Below are positions 42,619 to 50,205 of a stretch of DNA of 64,000 nt, one piece after another. The position numbers were made by a program, and so were the translations under genes. The notes beneath the pieces were generated by a model. The model ran no database searches. It was given only the letters and a program-made list of their open reading frames with translations, and had not been told where the DNA came from. The stretch spans positions 62,001 through 126,000 of the forward strand of contig CAWFXC010000004.1 of the NCBI GenBank assembly GCA_963819735.1, in the 5' to 3' direction. This stretch comes from CAWFXC01 sp963819735. GTDB taxonomy: Bacteria; Actinomycetota; Acidimicrobiia; IMCC26256; DASPTH01. Numbering within the stretch: position 1 is the first letter of the stretch; every line of letters begins with the position of its first letter.

Positions 42619-43196
42619 GCGCTGCCGCCGTCTCTGATGGTCGACGCCGCTGCATCCGCGGTTGCGTGTCGGAGTGTCTCCGCTCCGTCTCTGTCTCTGA
42701 TGGTCGACTCCGCTGCATCCGCGGTTGCGTGTCGGAGTGTCTCCGCTCCGTCTCTGTCTCTGATGGTCGACGCCGCTGCATCCGCGGTTGCGTGTCGGAG
42801 TGTCTCCGCTCCGTCTCTGTCTCTGATGGTCGACGCCGCTGCATCCGCGGTTGCGTGTCGGAGTGTCTCCGCTCCGTCTCTGTCGCTGATGGTCGACGCC
42901 GCTGCATCCGCGGTTGCGTGTCGGAGTGTCTCCGCTCCGTCTCTGTCGCTGATGGTCGACGCCGCTGCATCCGCGGTTGCGTGTCGGAGTGTCTCCGCTC
43001 CGTCTCCGCCGCTGATGACGGGGCGGATCTCGACGGATGCGGAGTCGTCGAGGCGTACGTCGTGGGTGACGAGCTCGTCGCCCACGATGACGAGCACCGA
43101 TTCCGGGCTCACCTCGAGCCGGCGCAGCAGCGCCTGGACGGTCATCGGACCCGCGAGCTCGACTTCGCGCCGCGGGTTGCGCAGGAGGACCTTCAC
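42615..43196 (-). CDS. ThiS/TtuB-like ubiquitin-fold sulfur carrier with six C-terminal 21-residue repeats
   Basis: 193 residues. Residues 1-65 are a beta-grasp carrier (KVLLRNPRREVELAGPMTVQ, ALLRRLEVSPESVLVIVGDE) ending in RPVISGG, the place where ThiS, TtuB and Urm1 end with a reactive di-glycine. Here no stop follows; instead six near-identical 21-residue units run to the end (each begins DGAETLRHATAD and closes ASTI-S/R-DR), and the tail is IRDGGSA. Without the repeats the end would be ISGGSA. A carrier needs a free GG, so processing or a changed function is implied. GTG 43196 is 7 nt after TAGCCT. It is followed by ttuA with a 4-nt overlap. Confidence 0.75.
   Translation of the reverse strand: MKVLLRNPRREVELAGPMTVQALLRRLEVSPESVLVIVGDELVTHDVRLDDSASVEIRPVISGGDGAETLRHATADAAASTISDRDGAETLRHATADAAASTISDRDGAETLRHATADAAASTIRDRDGAETLRHATADAAASTIRDRDGAETLRHATADAAESTIRDRDGAETLRHATADAAASTIRDGGSA
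42631..43008. repeat. 63-bp tandem repeat, six copies
   Basis: Units start at 42631, 42694, 42757, 42820, 42883 and 42946, each beginning TC(T/G)CTGATGGTCGAC and ending CCGTCTCTG (the last CCGTCTCCG). I see only three or four differences over 378 bp, among them GACGCC to GACTCC in unit 2. Each unit contains the hairpin CGGAG-TGT-CTCCG. The length is a multiple of three, so the array is open in several frames on both strands; the minus-strand frame is the coding one. Confidence 0.95.
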
Positions 43197-43203
43197 CGGC
43201 GCC

Positions 43204-43209
43204 AGGCTA
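43204..43209 (-). promoter_or_regulatory. -10 element TAGCCT of the ttuB-like operon (leaderless type)
   Basis: Minus-strand TAGCCT, then 7 nt, then GTG 43196. It would allow the ttuB-like/ttuA/trmI genes to be expressed apart from the genes upstream. Confidence 0.5.
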
Positions 43210-43214
43210 CCGGG

Positions 43215-43499
43215 CTACTTGCGACGCGGGATCTCGCGGATCTCGAAGCTCTCGCCCGGCCGGAGCCGGATGCTGAGCACGTCTTCCTTCCGACCGGTGA
43301 CCGACTGCAGGAGCTTGAGACCGGACGCGGCGGCACCGGCGTACAACCACGCCTTGGAGCCGCTGTGCATGCCGCGGCGCAACGCGGTGGACGCGAACCG
43401 GGCGATGAACCGGGCTGTGAAGTCTTTGCGGAGAACCCGCGCCGCGGAGGCGGCGGCACCGATGGCGACGATCGCGTCGCCCTTGCTCCGGCCTGCCAT
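43215..43499 (-). CDS. Hypothetical protein, 94 residues
   Basis: Basic N-terminal half (RVLRKDFTARFIARFASTAL) with an Ala/Gly-rich hydrophobic stretch (WLYAGAAASGLKLL) and a C-terminus VLSIRLRPGESFEIREIPRR. Similar small proteins accompany holin-X-like genes in actinobacteria. It starts right at the stop of the preceding gene. No function known. Confidence 0.65.
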   Translation of the reverse strand: MAGRSKGDAIVAIGAAASAARVLRKDFTARFIARFASTALRRGMHSGSKAWLYAGAAASGLKLLQSVTGRKEDVLSIRLRPGESFEIREIPRRK

Positions 43500-43723
43500 T
43501 AGATGCGCCGGATCTCGACGATGGTGCTCTTCTTGTGGCCGCGGCGACGGCCGAGCAGGAATGCGACGACGACGACCACGGCACCGGCGACGATCAGCGC
43601 GGTCTTGGTCGCGTCCTGCGCGACTTCGGTGGTGTCGTCGGCGACGCCACGGATCTCGGCCAGCTTCGCCTCGATGTCGGCGCGCGTGACGGTGCCTTCG
43701 CCGTTGCGTGCGACGGTGCTCAT
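43499..43723 (-). CDS. DUF3618-like small membrane protein
   Basis: 74 residues: a soluble N-terminus with TRADIEAKLAEIRGVADDTT, resembling the IEAD-type start of DUF3618, then one transmembrane helix (ALIVAGAVVVVVAFLLG) and a basic tail (RRRGHKKSTIVEIRRI). Coupled by an ATGA overlap to the holin-like gene upstream. Function unknown. Confidence 0.68.
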   Translation of the reverse strand: MSTVARNGEGTVTRADIEAKLAEIRGVADDTTEVAQDATKTALIVAGAVVVVVAFLLGRRRGHKKSTIVEIRRI

Positions 43724-44346
43724 CCGAACTCCTTTTCGACCCGCCGTGCGCCACGGGCCAGCCACACGAGCGCGGCGCCGATCAGCAGGGCGGTGAACGT
43801 GATCAGGTAGGGCACCCACGACCAGTCGCCCGAGAACGTGTCGCCGGTCTCGGTCTGCAGCGCGCGCAGCGCCGACATGCCGAGGAACAGGACGCCGACC
43901 CCCATCAACAGCGAGCCCACCACACCGAAGGCGATGTACCGCCCGAGCGCCTGGAGCGGGACGAGCGTCTGCTGCTTGAAGTAGGTGACGACGAGGTCGC
44001 GCAGCTCGGTGATGAGCTGCGGCAACGGAGGCGTCTTCTTGGCTGCGCTGCCGCCGCCGGTCGATCCGCTCCCACCACTTGATCCGCTCCCGCCGCCTCT
44101 GCCCGAACCGCCGCCGCCACTGGGTGGGGTGGGCGGAGTGGGCGGGTGCGGTGGTGTGGGTGGTGTCGTGGCCGTGGGTGGCGTTTGCGACACGGGGGGC
44201 GTCGACGACGCGGCGGGCGCCGACACCGGGGGTGCAGGCGTGGCCGGCGGCGTGGCCGGCGCCGACACGGGAGGCGTCGCGGCGGGGGGCGTCGCCGGTG
44301 TGGGCGCGGTCGCCGGGGTGATCGGGTTCGGCTGCGTGGGTTCCAT
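43720..44346 (-). CDS. Holin-X/phage-holin-like superfamily membrane protein with Pro-rich N-terminus
   Basis: 208 residues. The first 100 are low-complexity Pro/Thr/Ala then Gly/Ser; the rest has LPQLITELRDLVVTYFKQQT and two membrane helices (ALGRYIAFGVVGSLLMGVGV; WVPYLITFTALLIGAALVWL), as in actinobacterial holin-X (Phage_holin_3_6) proteins. Despite the name these are chromosomal membrane proteins. ATG 44346 was preferred to a TTG 9 nt upstream. Confidence 0.7.
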   Translation of the reverse strand: MEPTQPNPITPATAPTPATPPAATPPVSAPATPPATPAPPVSAPAASSTPPVSQTPPTATTPPTPPHPPTPPTPPSGGGGSGRGGGSGSSGGSGSTGGGSAAKKTPPLPQLITELRDLVVTYFKQQTLVPLQALGRYIAFGVVGSLLMGVGVLFLGMSALRALQTETGDTFSGDWSWVPYLITFTALLIGAALVWLARGARRVEKEFG

Positions 44347-44355
44347 TCGGCGCAA

Positions 44356-44361
44356 ACCCTA
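44356..44361 (-). promoter_or_regulatory. -10 element TAGGGT, overlapping the PBP4 stop codon
   Basis: The TAG stop of the PBP4-type gene (44359-44361) begins TAGGGT; 9 nt later is ATG 44346. Confidence 0.35.
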
Positions 44362-45765
44362 CTGCGGCTTCGGCACGAGAGCATCGACCGCGGGCGCGTT
44401 CGGGAACTGCCCCACGATGCCGCCGATGCGTGACCGGATCACGCTGGCCTGCGCGTCGGAGAAGTCGCCGTTCTCGAGGAACGCGAACCGCAGGGTCTGG
44501 CCGACGTCCATCTCGCCGGTGAGGCCGCTCACGCCGTCGAGCGATCCGGTCTTGCCGTGGAAGCGCCCCACGAGCGACGTGCCCAGGAACTGGTCGAACA
44601 GGGTGCCGCTCTGGCCGGCGACGGGCAACCCGTCGAACAGGGTGCTCAGCTCGGGCCGATCGGTGAGCGCCAAGGTGGCGACGAGCAGGTCGCACGTGAT
44701 CCGGTTGCCGCGGTCGAGGCCGGAGCCGTCGAGCAGCGCGCCGTCGGGTACCGGCACCCCGAGCGTCTTGAGCTTGGCCGTCGTGGCCTTCACGCCGGCG
44801 GCGGTGGTGCCGGGCGTGGTGCCGGCGTGCACCGCGAGCTCCTTGGTGAGCAGTTCGGCGGTGAGGTTGTCGCTCGAACGGAGCATCGACGCCACGATGT
44901 CGCGGAGGGGCGGTGAGCTGATCGAGGTGATCTCGACCGCGCCGGCGGGCGCGGTGCCGTGGCTGGAGCTCCCGACGTTGACCCCGCGGGCGCGCAGCAG
45001 GTCGGCGAGGTGGGAGGCCGCGTTGAGTGCGGGATCCGCGACGGGCGTGTTCTGCCCGACCGACCAGGCGCTGAAGCCGTCGTTCACCGTGAGCGCGCTG
45101 AGTGGGCCGACCTCGCCGTCGGTGCGGTACGTGTCCTTCCACGACGGCAGGTACCGCTGGTCGTCGTAGCGGGAGTCGTCGCCGATGATCCCGCCCGGTA
45201 CCGACTTCACGCCCTTGGCCACGATGGCGTCGGCGAGGGACTCGAGGCTGGTCGTGACGTCGCCGTGCGACTTGCCGTTCGCCTGGAGGAACGACGCGTA
45301 GTCATTGGTGGCGAGGACGGGGTCGCCCGCGCCGACGAGGTAGAGCCGGTCGACCGACCCGTCGGCCGGCGCGGCCGGCGCCATCACCTTGGTCTGGTAG
45401 GTGAAATCGGGACCGAGCGTGGTGAGCGCGGCGGCGGCGACGAACACCTTCTGCGTCGATGCGCCGATGAGCGGCGTGTCGGGGTCGTGGGCCGCGAGCA
45501 CGCGGTTGCCGGCCCGGACGACGAAGCAGGTGCCGTCGCCCGGCGCGGCGGTGTCGAGCGCGGTCTGCAGGTGTTGCGCGCCCACCGCTTCGGCCACCGG
45601 CTCCGGCACGCGGCGTACCGACCAGAGCGGGGTGACGGTCGCGGGCGCGGCGGCCGACGACGACGCGGCGCCGGTGTCGTCGTCGGAGAACGCGAGAAAG
45701 AGCGCGACGACGGCCGCGACCGCGAGGACCGCGGCGACGATGCGCCGGCGGTTGGCGGCGGTCAC
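44359..45765 (-). CDS. dacB: D-alanyl-D-alanine carboxypeptidase/endopeptidase, PBP4 (S13) family
   Basis: 468 residues. N-terminal membrane anchor (RIVAAVLAVAAVVALFLAF), then the penicillin-binding fold with SxxK at Ser103-Lys106 (GASTQKVF), SDN at 298-300 (SSDNLTAELL) and KTG at 405-407 (FHGKTGSLDG). It trims or cleaves peptidoglycan peptides outside the membrane. GTG 45765 overlaps the upstream stop by 4 nt. Confidence 0.93.
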   Translation of the reverse strand: MTAANRRRIVAAVLAVAAVVALFLAFSDDDTGAASSSAAAPATVTPLWSVRRVPEPVAEAVGAQHLQTALDTAAPGDGTCFVVRAGNRVLAAHDPDTPLIGASTQKVFVAAAALTTLGPDFTYQTKVMAPAAPADGSVDRLYLVGAGDPVLATNDYASFLQANGKSHGDVTTSLESLADAIVAKGVKSVPGGIIGDDSRYDDQRYLPSWKDTYRTDGEVGPLSALTVNDGFSAWSVGQNTPVADPALNAASHLADLLRARGVNVGSSSHGTAPAGAVEITSISSPPLRDIVASMLRSSDNLTAELLTKELAVHAGTTPGTTAAGVKATTAKLKTLGVPVPDGALLDGSGLDRGNRITCDLLVATLALTDRPELSTLFDGLPVAGQSGTLFDQFLGTSLVGRFHGKTGSLDGVSGLTGEMDVGQTLRFAFLENGDFSDAQASVIRSRIGGIVGQFPNAPAVDALVPKPQ

Positions 45766-47231
45766 GCGGCGGCGCCCGCCGCGCCGCGAGCGCGGTGCTG
45801 CGCGTAGCGCCAGAGGTGCTCGAGCGCAGTGACCGCGCGCGTGGCCGACGAGTAGCAGAGTCGCCCGGAGTCGCGCACCGCGCGCGGTCCCGGGTTGTCG
45901 GGATCGGTGACCGCGAGCTCGGTGGCCACCAGGATCGGCTTGCCGGTGGCGGCGGAGATCTCGGCCGCCGCGCGCGCGTAGCGCTCGTCCTGGCGTTCGT
46001 GGAACTCGACGATGCGCTCGAGCCCGTGCCCCGGGTAGTACGGCCCGGTGCGCATGTCGCGGGCCTCGTTCGACTGGATGCCGAGGCCCAGATAGATCAG
46101 CGCGTGCACGTCGGGATGACGCGCGATCAGCTCCATCACGTCGGGGATCGTGTCGCGTGTCTCGGCGCCCGCGAGATCCACGGGATTGTTCCGGCTCCAG
46201 CGGGGCGGGAGCCGCGTGTCGATGGCGCGGCGCAGGTCGTCGGGCAGGGTGAGCAGGTGCAGCTCGGAACGGGTGACCGCGTCGGCGGTGACCACGCCCC
46301 ACCCGCCGGCGGTGGTGAGCACCACCACGTTCGGTCCCGCGGGCAACGGTTGCGACGAGAACGAGGCCGCGGCCTCGAACGCCTCCTCGACGGTGCCCGC
46401 GAGGGTGATCCCGGCCTGGCGGCACATCCCGGCGAAGACGCGTTCGTCACTGGCCAGGGCGCCGGTGTGCGACGCCGCGGCCCGTCGTCCGCCCGCGGTC
46501 GTGCCGCCCTTCAGCACCACGAGGGGCTGGTCGACGGTGGTGCGACGGACGCGTTCGTAGAAGTCGCGCCCGTCGTCGATCGACTCGACGTAGGCCAGGC
46601 TCACGGTTGACGCGGGATCGGTGGCGAAGTACTCGAGGTAGTCGGGGATCGACACCGCGGCCGCGTTGCCCGCCGACACGGCGCGGCTCACGCCGATGCC
46701 GCTCTGGCGCGCCAGGTTCTCGAAGCTCGACACGAAGTTGCCCGACTGACTGGCGATCGCGATCCGGCCCGACGGCGGGTACGGAGCCACGATCTGCGCG
46801 CACAACGACGACGGTGTCGACACCACGCCCTGGCCGTTGGGCCCCGCGAGGAGGATGCCGACCTCGGCGGCGACGGCCACCAGTTCGGCCTGCGCGCAGG
46901 CGCCCTCCTCCCCCGTCTCCCCGTAGCCCGCGGTGGTGACGAACGCCGCCCGCACGCCTTTGCGCGCGCAGTCGCGCAACAAGCCGACGTTCGCGGCCGC
47001 GGGCGTGCACACGACCACGAGGTCGGCGGCGCCGTCGGGAATGGTGTCGACCGTGGTGTGGACGGGGACGCCGAGGACCTCGCCGCCCTCGAGACTGGTC
47101 GCGAACACGGGGCCGGCGTAGCCGTGGCGCAAGATGTTGTGCAGCGTGACGAACCCGAATTTGCCGGGATGCGACGATGCCCCGGCGACGATCACGCCGC
47201 GCGGGTCGAACAGTGAATCGAATCGGCTCAC
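45762..47231 (-). CDS. NDP-forming acyl-CoA ligase, alpha subunit-like (CoA-binding and ligase domains)
   Basis: 489 residues. N-terminal CoA-binding Rossmann domain (FDPRGVIVAGASSHPGKFGF), then succinyl-CoA ligase-like flavodoxin domains with IAIASQSGNFVSSFENLARQ and the phosphohistidine segment RRAAASHTGALAS. Belongs to the ADP-forming acetate/acyl-CoA ligase superfamily; acyl substrate unknown. GTG 47231 overlaps the ATP-grasp subunit stop (4 nt), so both subunits are made together. Confidence 0.88.
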   Translation of the reverse strand: MSRFDSLFDPRGVIVAGASSHPGKFGFVTLHNILRHGYAGPVFATSLEGGEVLGVPVHTTVDTIPDGAADLVVVCTPAAANVGLLRDCARKGVRAAFVTTAGYGETGEEGACAQAELVAVAAEVGILLAGPNGQGVVSTPSSLCAQIVAPYPPSGRIAIASQSGNFVSSFENLARQSGIGVSRAVSAGNAAAVSIPDYLEYFATDPASTVSLAYVESIDDGRDFYERVRRTTVDQPLVVLKGGTTAGGRRAAASHTGALASDERVFAGMCRQAGITLAGTVEEAFEAAASFSSQPLPAGPNVVVLTTAGGWGVVTADAVTRSELHLLTLPDDLRRAIDTRLPPRWSRNNPVDLAGAETRDTIPDVMELIARHPDVHALIYLGLGIQSNEARDMRTGPYYPGHGLERIVEFHERQDERYARAAAEISAATGKPILVATELAVTDPDNPGPRAVRDSGRLCYSSATRAVTALEHLWRYAQHRARGAAGAAA

Positions 47232-47875
47232 CCGCGCGTCTCCACCAACGCGTCGACCGCGATCGGGAGACCGGCGCTCACGATCAGCGGGTTGAGGTCG
47301 ACCGACAGCACGTCGGCTTCCTCCTCGGCGAGCCGCGACAGCGCGAGGAGCACCTCACGCAGCGCGCCCCGGTCGACCGCCTCCTCTCCCCGCACCGGGC
47401 CGAGGAGCGCCTGGGTCTGCAACTCCGCGAGCATGTCGTCGGCGTCGGCCTCGGTGAGGGGGACGAGCCGGAACGCCACGTCGCCCAGCGCCTCGGTGAG
47501 CACACCCCCGATACCGACCATCACGCAGCGCCCGAACTGCGGGTCGGTGTGCACGCCGGCGATGAGCTCGCGTGCGCCGGTGACCATCGGCGCGACCAAG
47601 AGGTCGACGTCGCCGTCGCTCGGGAGCGCGGCGGCCAGCAAGGTGGTCGCGGCATCGTGCACCGCCGCCGCGTCGCGTAGCCCGAGTCGTACGAGCCCGC
47701 GCTCGGTCTTGTGCGCGATCGCCTCGCCGTGCAGCTTCACGACGACGGGGTACCCGGACTCGTCGGCCGCACCCACCGCGGCGTCGGGTGTCGCCGCCAG
47801 CTGTTCGCGCGCGACGGGCACGCCGTAGCGGGCCACCAGCCGTAACGAGTCGCTCTCCGAGAGCGTTGCCCCCAT
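47228..47875 (-). CDS. NDP-forming acyl-CoA ligase, beta subunit-like (ATP-grasp)
   Basis: 215 residues of ATP-grasp 5 type: SGYPVVVKLHGEAIAHKTER, GLVRLGLRD and a C-terminal VDLNPLIVSAG. It supplies the nucleotide-binding subunit for the alpha-like protein encoded next. The length is close to that of stand-alone beta subunits. Confidence 0.88.
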   Translation of the reverse strand: MGATLSESDSLRLVARYGVPVAREQLAATPDAAVGAADESGYPVVVKLHGEAIAHKTERGLVRLGLRDAAAVHDAATTLLAAALPSDGDVDLLVAPMVTGARELIAGVHTDPQFGRCVMVGIGGVLTEALGDVAFRLVPLTEADADDMLAELQTQALLGPVRGEEAVDRGALREVLLALSRLAEEEADVLSVDLNPLIVSAGLPIAVDALVETRG

Positions 47876-49431
47876 CAGACTGCGGTCTCGCGGTCGCCCC
47901 AGTACTCGTCGCGCAGCACGCGCTTGAGGAGCTTGCCCGACTCGGTGCGCGGCAACTCGTCGCGCACCTCGTAGTCGCGCGGACGCTTGTAACGCGCGAC
48001 CCGCTCGTCGACGAACGCGCGCAGCTCGTCGAGGTCGAGCGTCGCGCCGGCGCGAGGTTGAACGATCGTGTGCACGCGCTCACCCCAGTCGTCGTCGGGC
48101 AACCCGAGCACGGCGACGTCGAGGACGGCGGGATGCTCGTGGATGACCGCCTCGATCTCGGCCGGATAGATGTTGACCCCGCCCGAGATGATCATGTCCT
48201 TCAGGCGATCGCAGATGTAGAGGTAGCCCTCGTCGTCGAGGTAGGCGACGTCGCCGACCGACTTCCAGTCCTCGCCGTGCTCCGACAGCCGCTCGTCGGT
48301 CTGGTGGTATCCGTCCATCGCCAGCGTGGTGCGGATGAACAGCTCGCCGGGCTCCCCCACCGGCGCCTCGGTGCCGTCGTCGCCCACGATCCGAACTTCG
48401 ATCGGGCCGTAGGTGGTGCCGCACGATCCGGGCTTGCGCAACTGGTCCTCGGGCGGGAGCACGGAGACGACGCCCAACTCCGTCGATCCGTAGACCTCGT
48501 ACAGGAAATGGTCGCCGAGCTTGGCGATCACCTCCTGCTTCAGCGCGTAGGGCACGGGCGCGGCGTTGGCGATCAACGTGCGCATCGACGAGAGGTCGGC
48601 GCGGGCGAGCTCGCCGGGCGGCAACGCGACGATGCGCTTCAGCTGGGTGGGCGCGCTGAATGTGTCGGTGACGCGGTGCTCCTTCACGAGCCGCAACCAC
48701 GCCGACGGGTCGAACCGCCGCAACACGATGATCGTGCCGCCGACCGCGTGCGCGAACGTCGCGAACGCCAACGGGCCCGAGTGGTACAGCGGGCCGGTGG
48801 TGAGGTGCACCGGGGCGTCGACGAGCAGGTTGAGCCGTTCGAGCAGCGCGAACACGGTCCCGGAATCGCTCGTGGTGCGGAGCGCGCCCTTCGGGCGCCC
48901 GGTGGTGCCCGACGTGTAGATCATCGTGGCACCGGTCGCGCCCGCGGCATTGGGCGCCACGAGGATCTCGGGCGGCGTGTCGATCTGCTCGGCGAGGTGT
49001 TGGTCGAACGCGATGCAGCCGTCGGGCACGGCGCCACCGAACACGAGAACGGCGCGCACCTTGGGCAGTTGGTCGCGCACCGATGCGATCAGGGGTGCCT
49101 GCTCGGCGTCGACCACGACCACGACGGCGTCGGAGTTGTCGATCACGTAGCGCATCTCTTCGGCGGTGAAGCGATACGACACCGGGACCGAGGTGAGCCC
49201 GGCCTTGCGCCCCGCGTGCAGGGTCGCGATGACCTCGAGGGAGTTCGGCCCACACCACGCGATGCGATCACCGGGGGCGGCGCCGAGCGCGTAGAGCCCG
49301 TGCGCGAGTCGGTTGGTGAGACCCTCGAGCTCGGCGAACGAGGTGGCCGACGGCCGTGCGCCTTCGGCGACGTCGACGAGCACCGCGGCCCGGGCGCCGT
49401 TGGCCTGCGCGTGCTGCGTCAAGAGGTCCAT
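47875..49431 (-). CDS. AMP-binding acyl-CoA synthetase
   Basis: 518 residues. ANL superfamily: P-loop MIYTSGTTGRPKGALRT, LYEVYGSTELGVVS (A5), WKSVGDVAYLDDEGYLYICD (A7/A8) with the hinge DRLKDMIISGGVNIYP, and the catalytic Lys in PRTESGKLLKRVLRD. Activates an unknown carboxylic acid to acyl-CoA through an acyl-AMP. It heads a long minus-strand run with the NDP-forming ligase genes, overlapping the next start by 1 nt, which suggests shared use in acid activation. Confidence 0.92.
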   Translation of the reverse strand: MDLLTQHAQANGARAAVLVDVAEGARPSATSFAELEGLTNRLAHGLYALGAAPGDRIAWCGPNSLEVIATLHAGRKAGLTSVPVSYRFTAEEMRYVIDNSDAVVVVVDAEQAPLIASVRDQLPKVRAVLVFGGAVPDGCIAFDQHLAEQIDTPPEILVAPNAAGATGATMIYTSGTTGRPKGALRTTSDSGTVFALLERLNLLVDAPVHLTTGPLYHSGPLAFATFAHAVGGTIIVLRRFDPSAWLRLVKEHRVTDTFSAPTQLKRIVALPPGELARADLSSMRTLIANAAPVPYALKQEVIAKLGDHFLYEVYGSTELGVVSVLPPEDQLRKPGSCGTTYGPIEVRIVGDDGTEAPVGEPGELFIRTTLAMDGYHQTDERLSEHGEDWKSVGDVAYLDDEGYLYICDRLKDMIISGGVNIYPAEIEAVIHEHPAVLDVAVLGLPDDDWGERVHTIVQPRAGATLDLDELRAFVDERVARYKRPRDYEVRDELPRTESGKLLKRVLRDEYWGDRETAV

Positions 49432-49442
49432 GGACGGGTCAG

Positions 49443-49449
49443 TAGCCTA
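49443..49449. promoter_or_regulatory. Shared divergent -10: TAGCCT (plus) and TAGGCT (minus)
   Basis: TAGCCTA reads as TAGCCT on plus, 6 nt before the glycosyltransferase ATG, and as TAGGCT on minus, 12 nt before the acyl-CoA synthetase ATG. Confidence 0.5.
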
Positions 49450-49454
49450 CCGCC

Positions 49455-50195
49455 ATGTCTCCACCCGAACCGGGGCGCGCGCCCGCGCCCGAGGTCTCGG
49501 TGGTGATGCCCGCCCACAACGAGATCGGGCTCCTCGACCAGACCCTCGGCGACCTCGTCCCCGCCCTCAACCGCCGGGGCCTCGCGTTCGAAGTCATCGT
49601 GGTGGAGAACGGCTCCACCGACGGCACCCTCGAGCTGGCCCGGGCCGCGGCCGCGGCCGAGCCGCGGGTCGGGGTGGTCACCCTCTCGACCGCCGACTAC
49701 GGCGAGGCCATGCGCGCCGGCATCCTCCGGGCCGTCGGCGACGTCGTGGTCGTGTTCGACGTCGACTACTACGACGCCACCTTCATCGATCTCGTCGTGC
49801 CCCAGCTCTCGCGCGCCGACGGTCCGGCCATCGTGGTGGGATCGAAGCGTGCTCCGGGCACCCGCGACACGCGCCCATGGCCCCGGCGATTGATCACGGC
49901 CGGGTTCGCGCTGGTCCTGCGGCTGCTGTTCGGCCTCGGGGTCTCCGACACGCACGGGATGAAGGCGATGCGCCGGGCCACCGTCGAACCGATCGTCCGC
50001 CAGTGCCGCTTCGGCACCGATCTCTTCGACACCGAGTTGGTCCTGCGCGCCGACCGGGCGGGGCTGGCCATCGCCGAGGTGCCGGTGACGGTCGAGGAGC
50101 GGCGGCCGTCGCGCACGCCGATCGCCCGCCGGATCGCCCGGACGGTGTTCGGGCTCGTTCGGCTGCGCATCGTCCTCTGGCGCGACCGCTCGTAG
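49455..50195 (+). CDS. Family 2 glycosyltransferase (dolichyl-phosphate-sugar synthase-like)
   Basis: 246 residues. EVSVVMPAHNEIGLLDQTLG and VIVVENGSTDGTLELARAAA form the nucleotide-sugar site, and VVVFDVDYYD the DxD metal site. The C-terminus shows a hydrophobic stretch (LITAGFALVLRLLFGLGVSD) that may associate with the membrane. Acceptor unknown; polyprenyl phosphate is likely from family resemblance. Leaderless start. The TAG stop begins the -10 of the FIST gene. Confidence 0.87.
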   Translation: MSPPEPGRAPAPEVSVVMPAHNEIGLLDQTLGDLVPALNRRGLAFEVIVVENGSTDGTLELARAAAAAEPRVGVVTLSTADYGEAMRAGILRAVGDVVVVFDVDYYDATFIDLVVPQLSRADGPAIVVGSKRAPGTRDTRPWPRRLITAGFALVLRLLFGLGVSDTHGMKAMRRATVEPIVRQCRFGTDLFDTELVLRADRAGLAIAEVPVTVEERRPSRTPIARRIARTVFGLVRLRIVLWRDRS

Positions 50196-50198
50196 CAT
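50193..50198 (+). promoter_or_regulatory. -10 element TAGCAT of the FIST gene, overlapping the glycosyltransferase stop
   Basis: TAG is the stop of the preceding gene; 7 nt follow before ATG 50206. Confidence 0.5.
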
Positions 50199-50205
50199 TC
50201 GCCGA

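Noticed and set aside
42631..43008. Array resembling a CRISPR
   Set aside because: The 63-bp units are contiguous with no unique spacers, and they are in frame with a coding gene.
43720..44346. Prophage, because of the holin-like protein
   Set aside because: No other phage gene is nearby; the family is chromosomal in actinobacteria and sits in a housekeeping operon.
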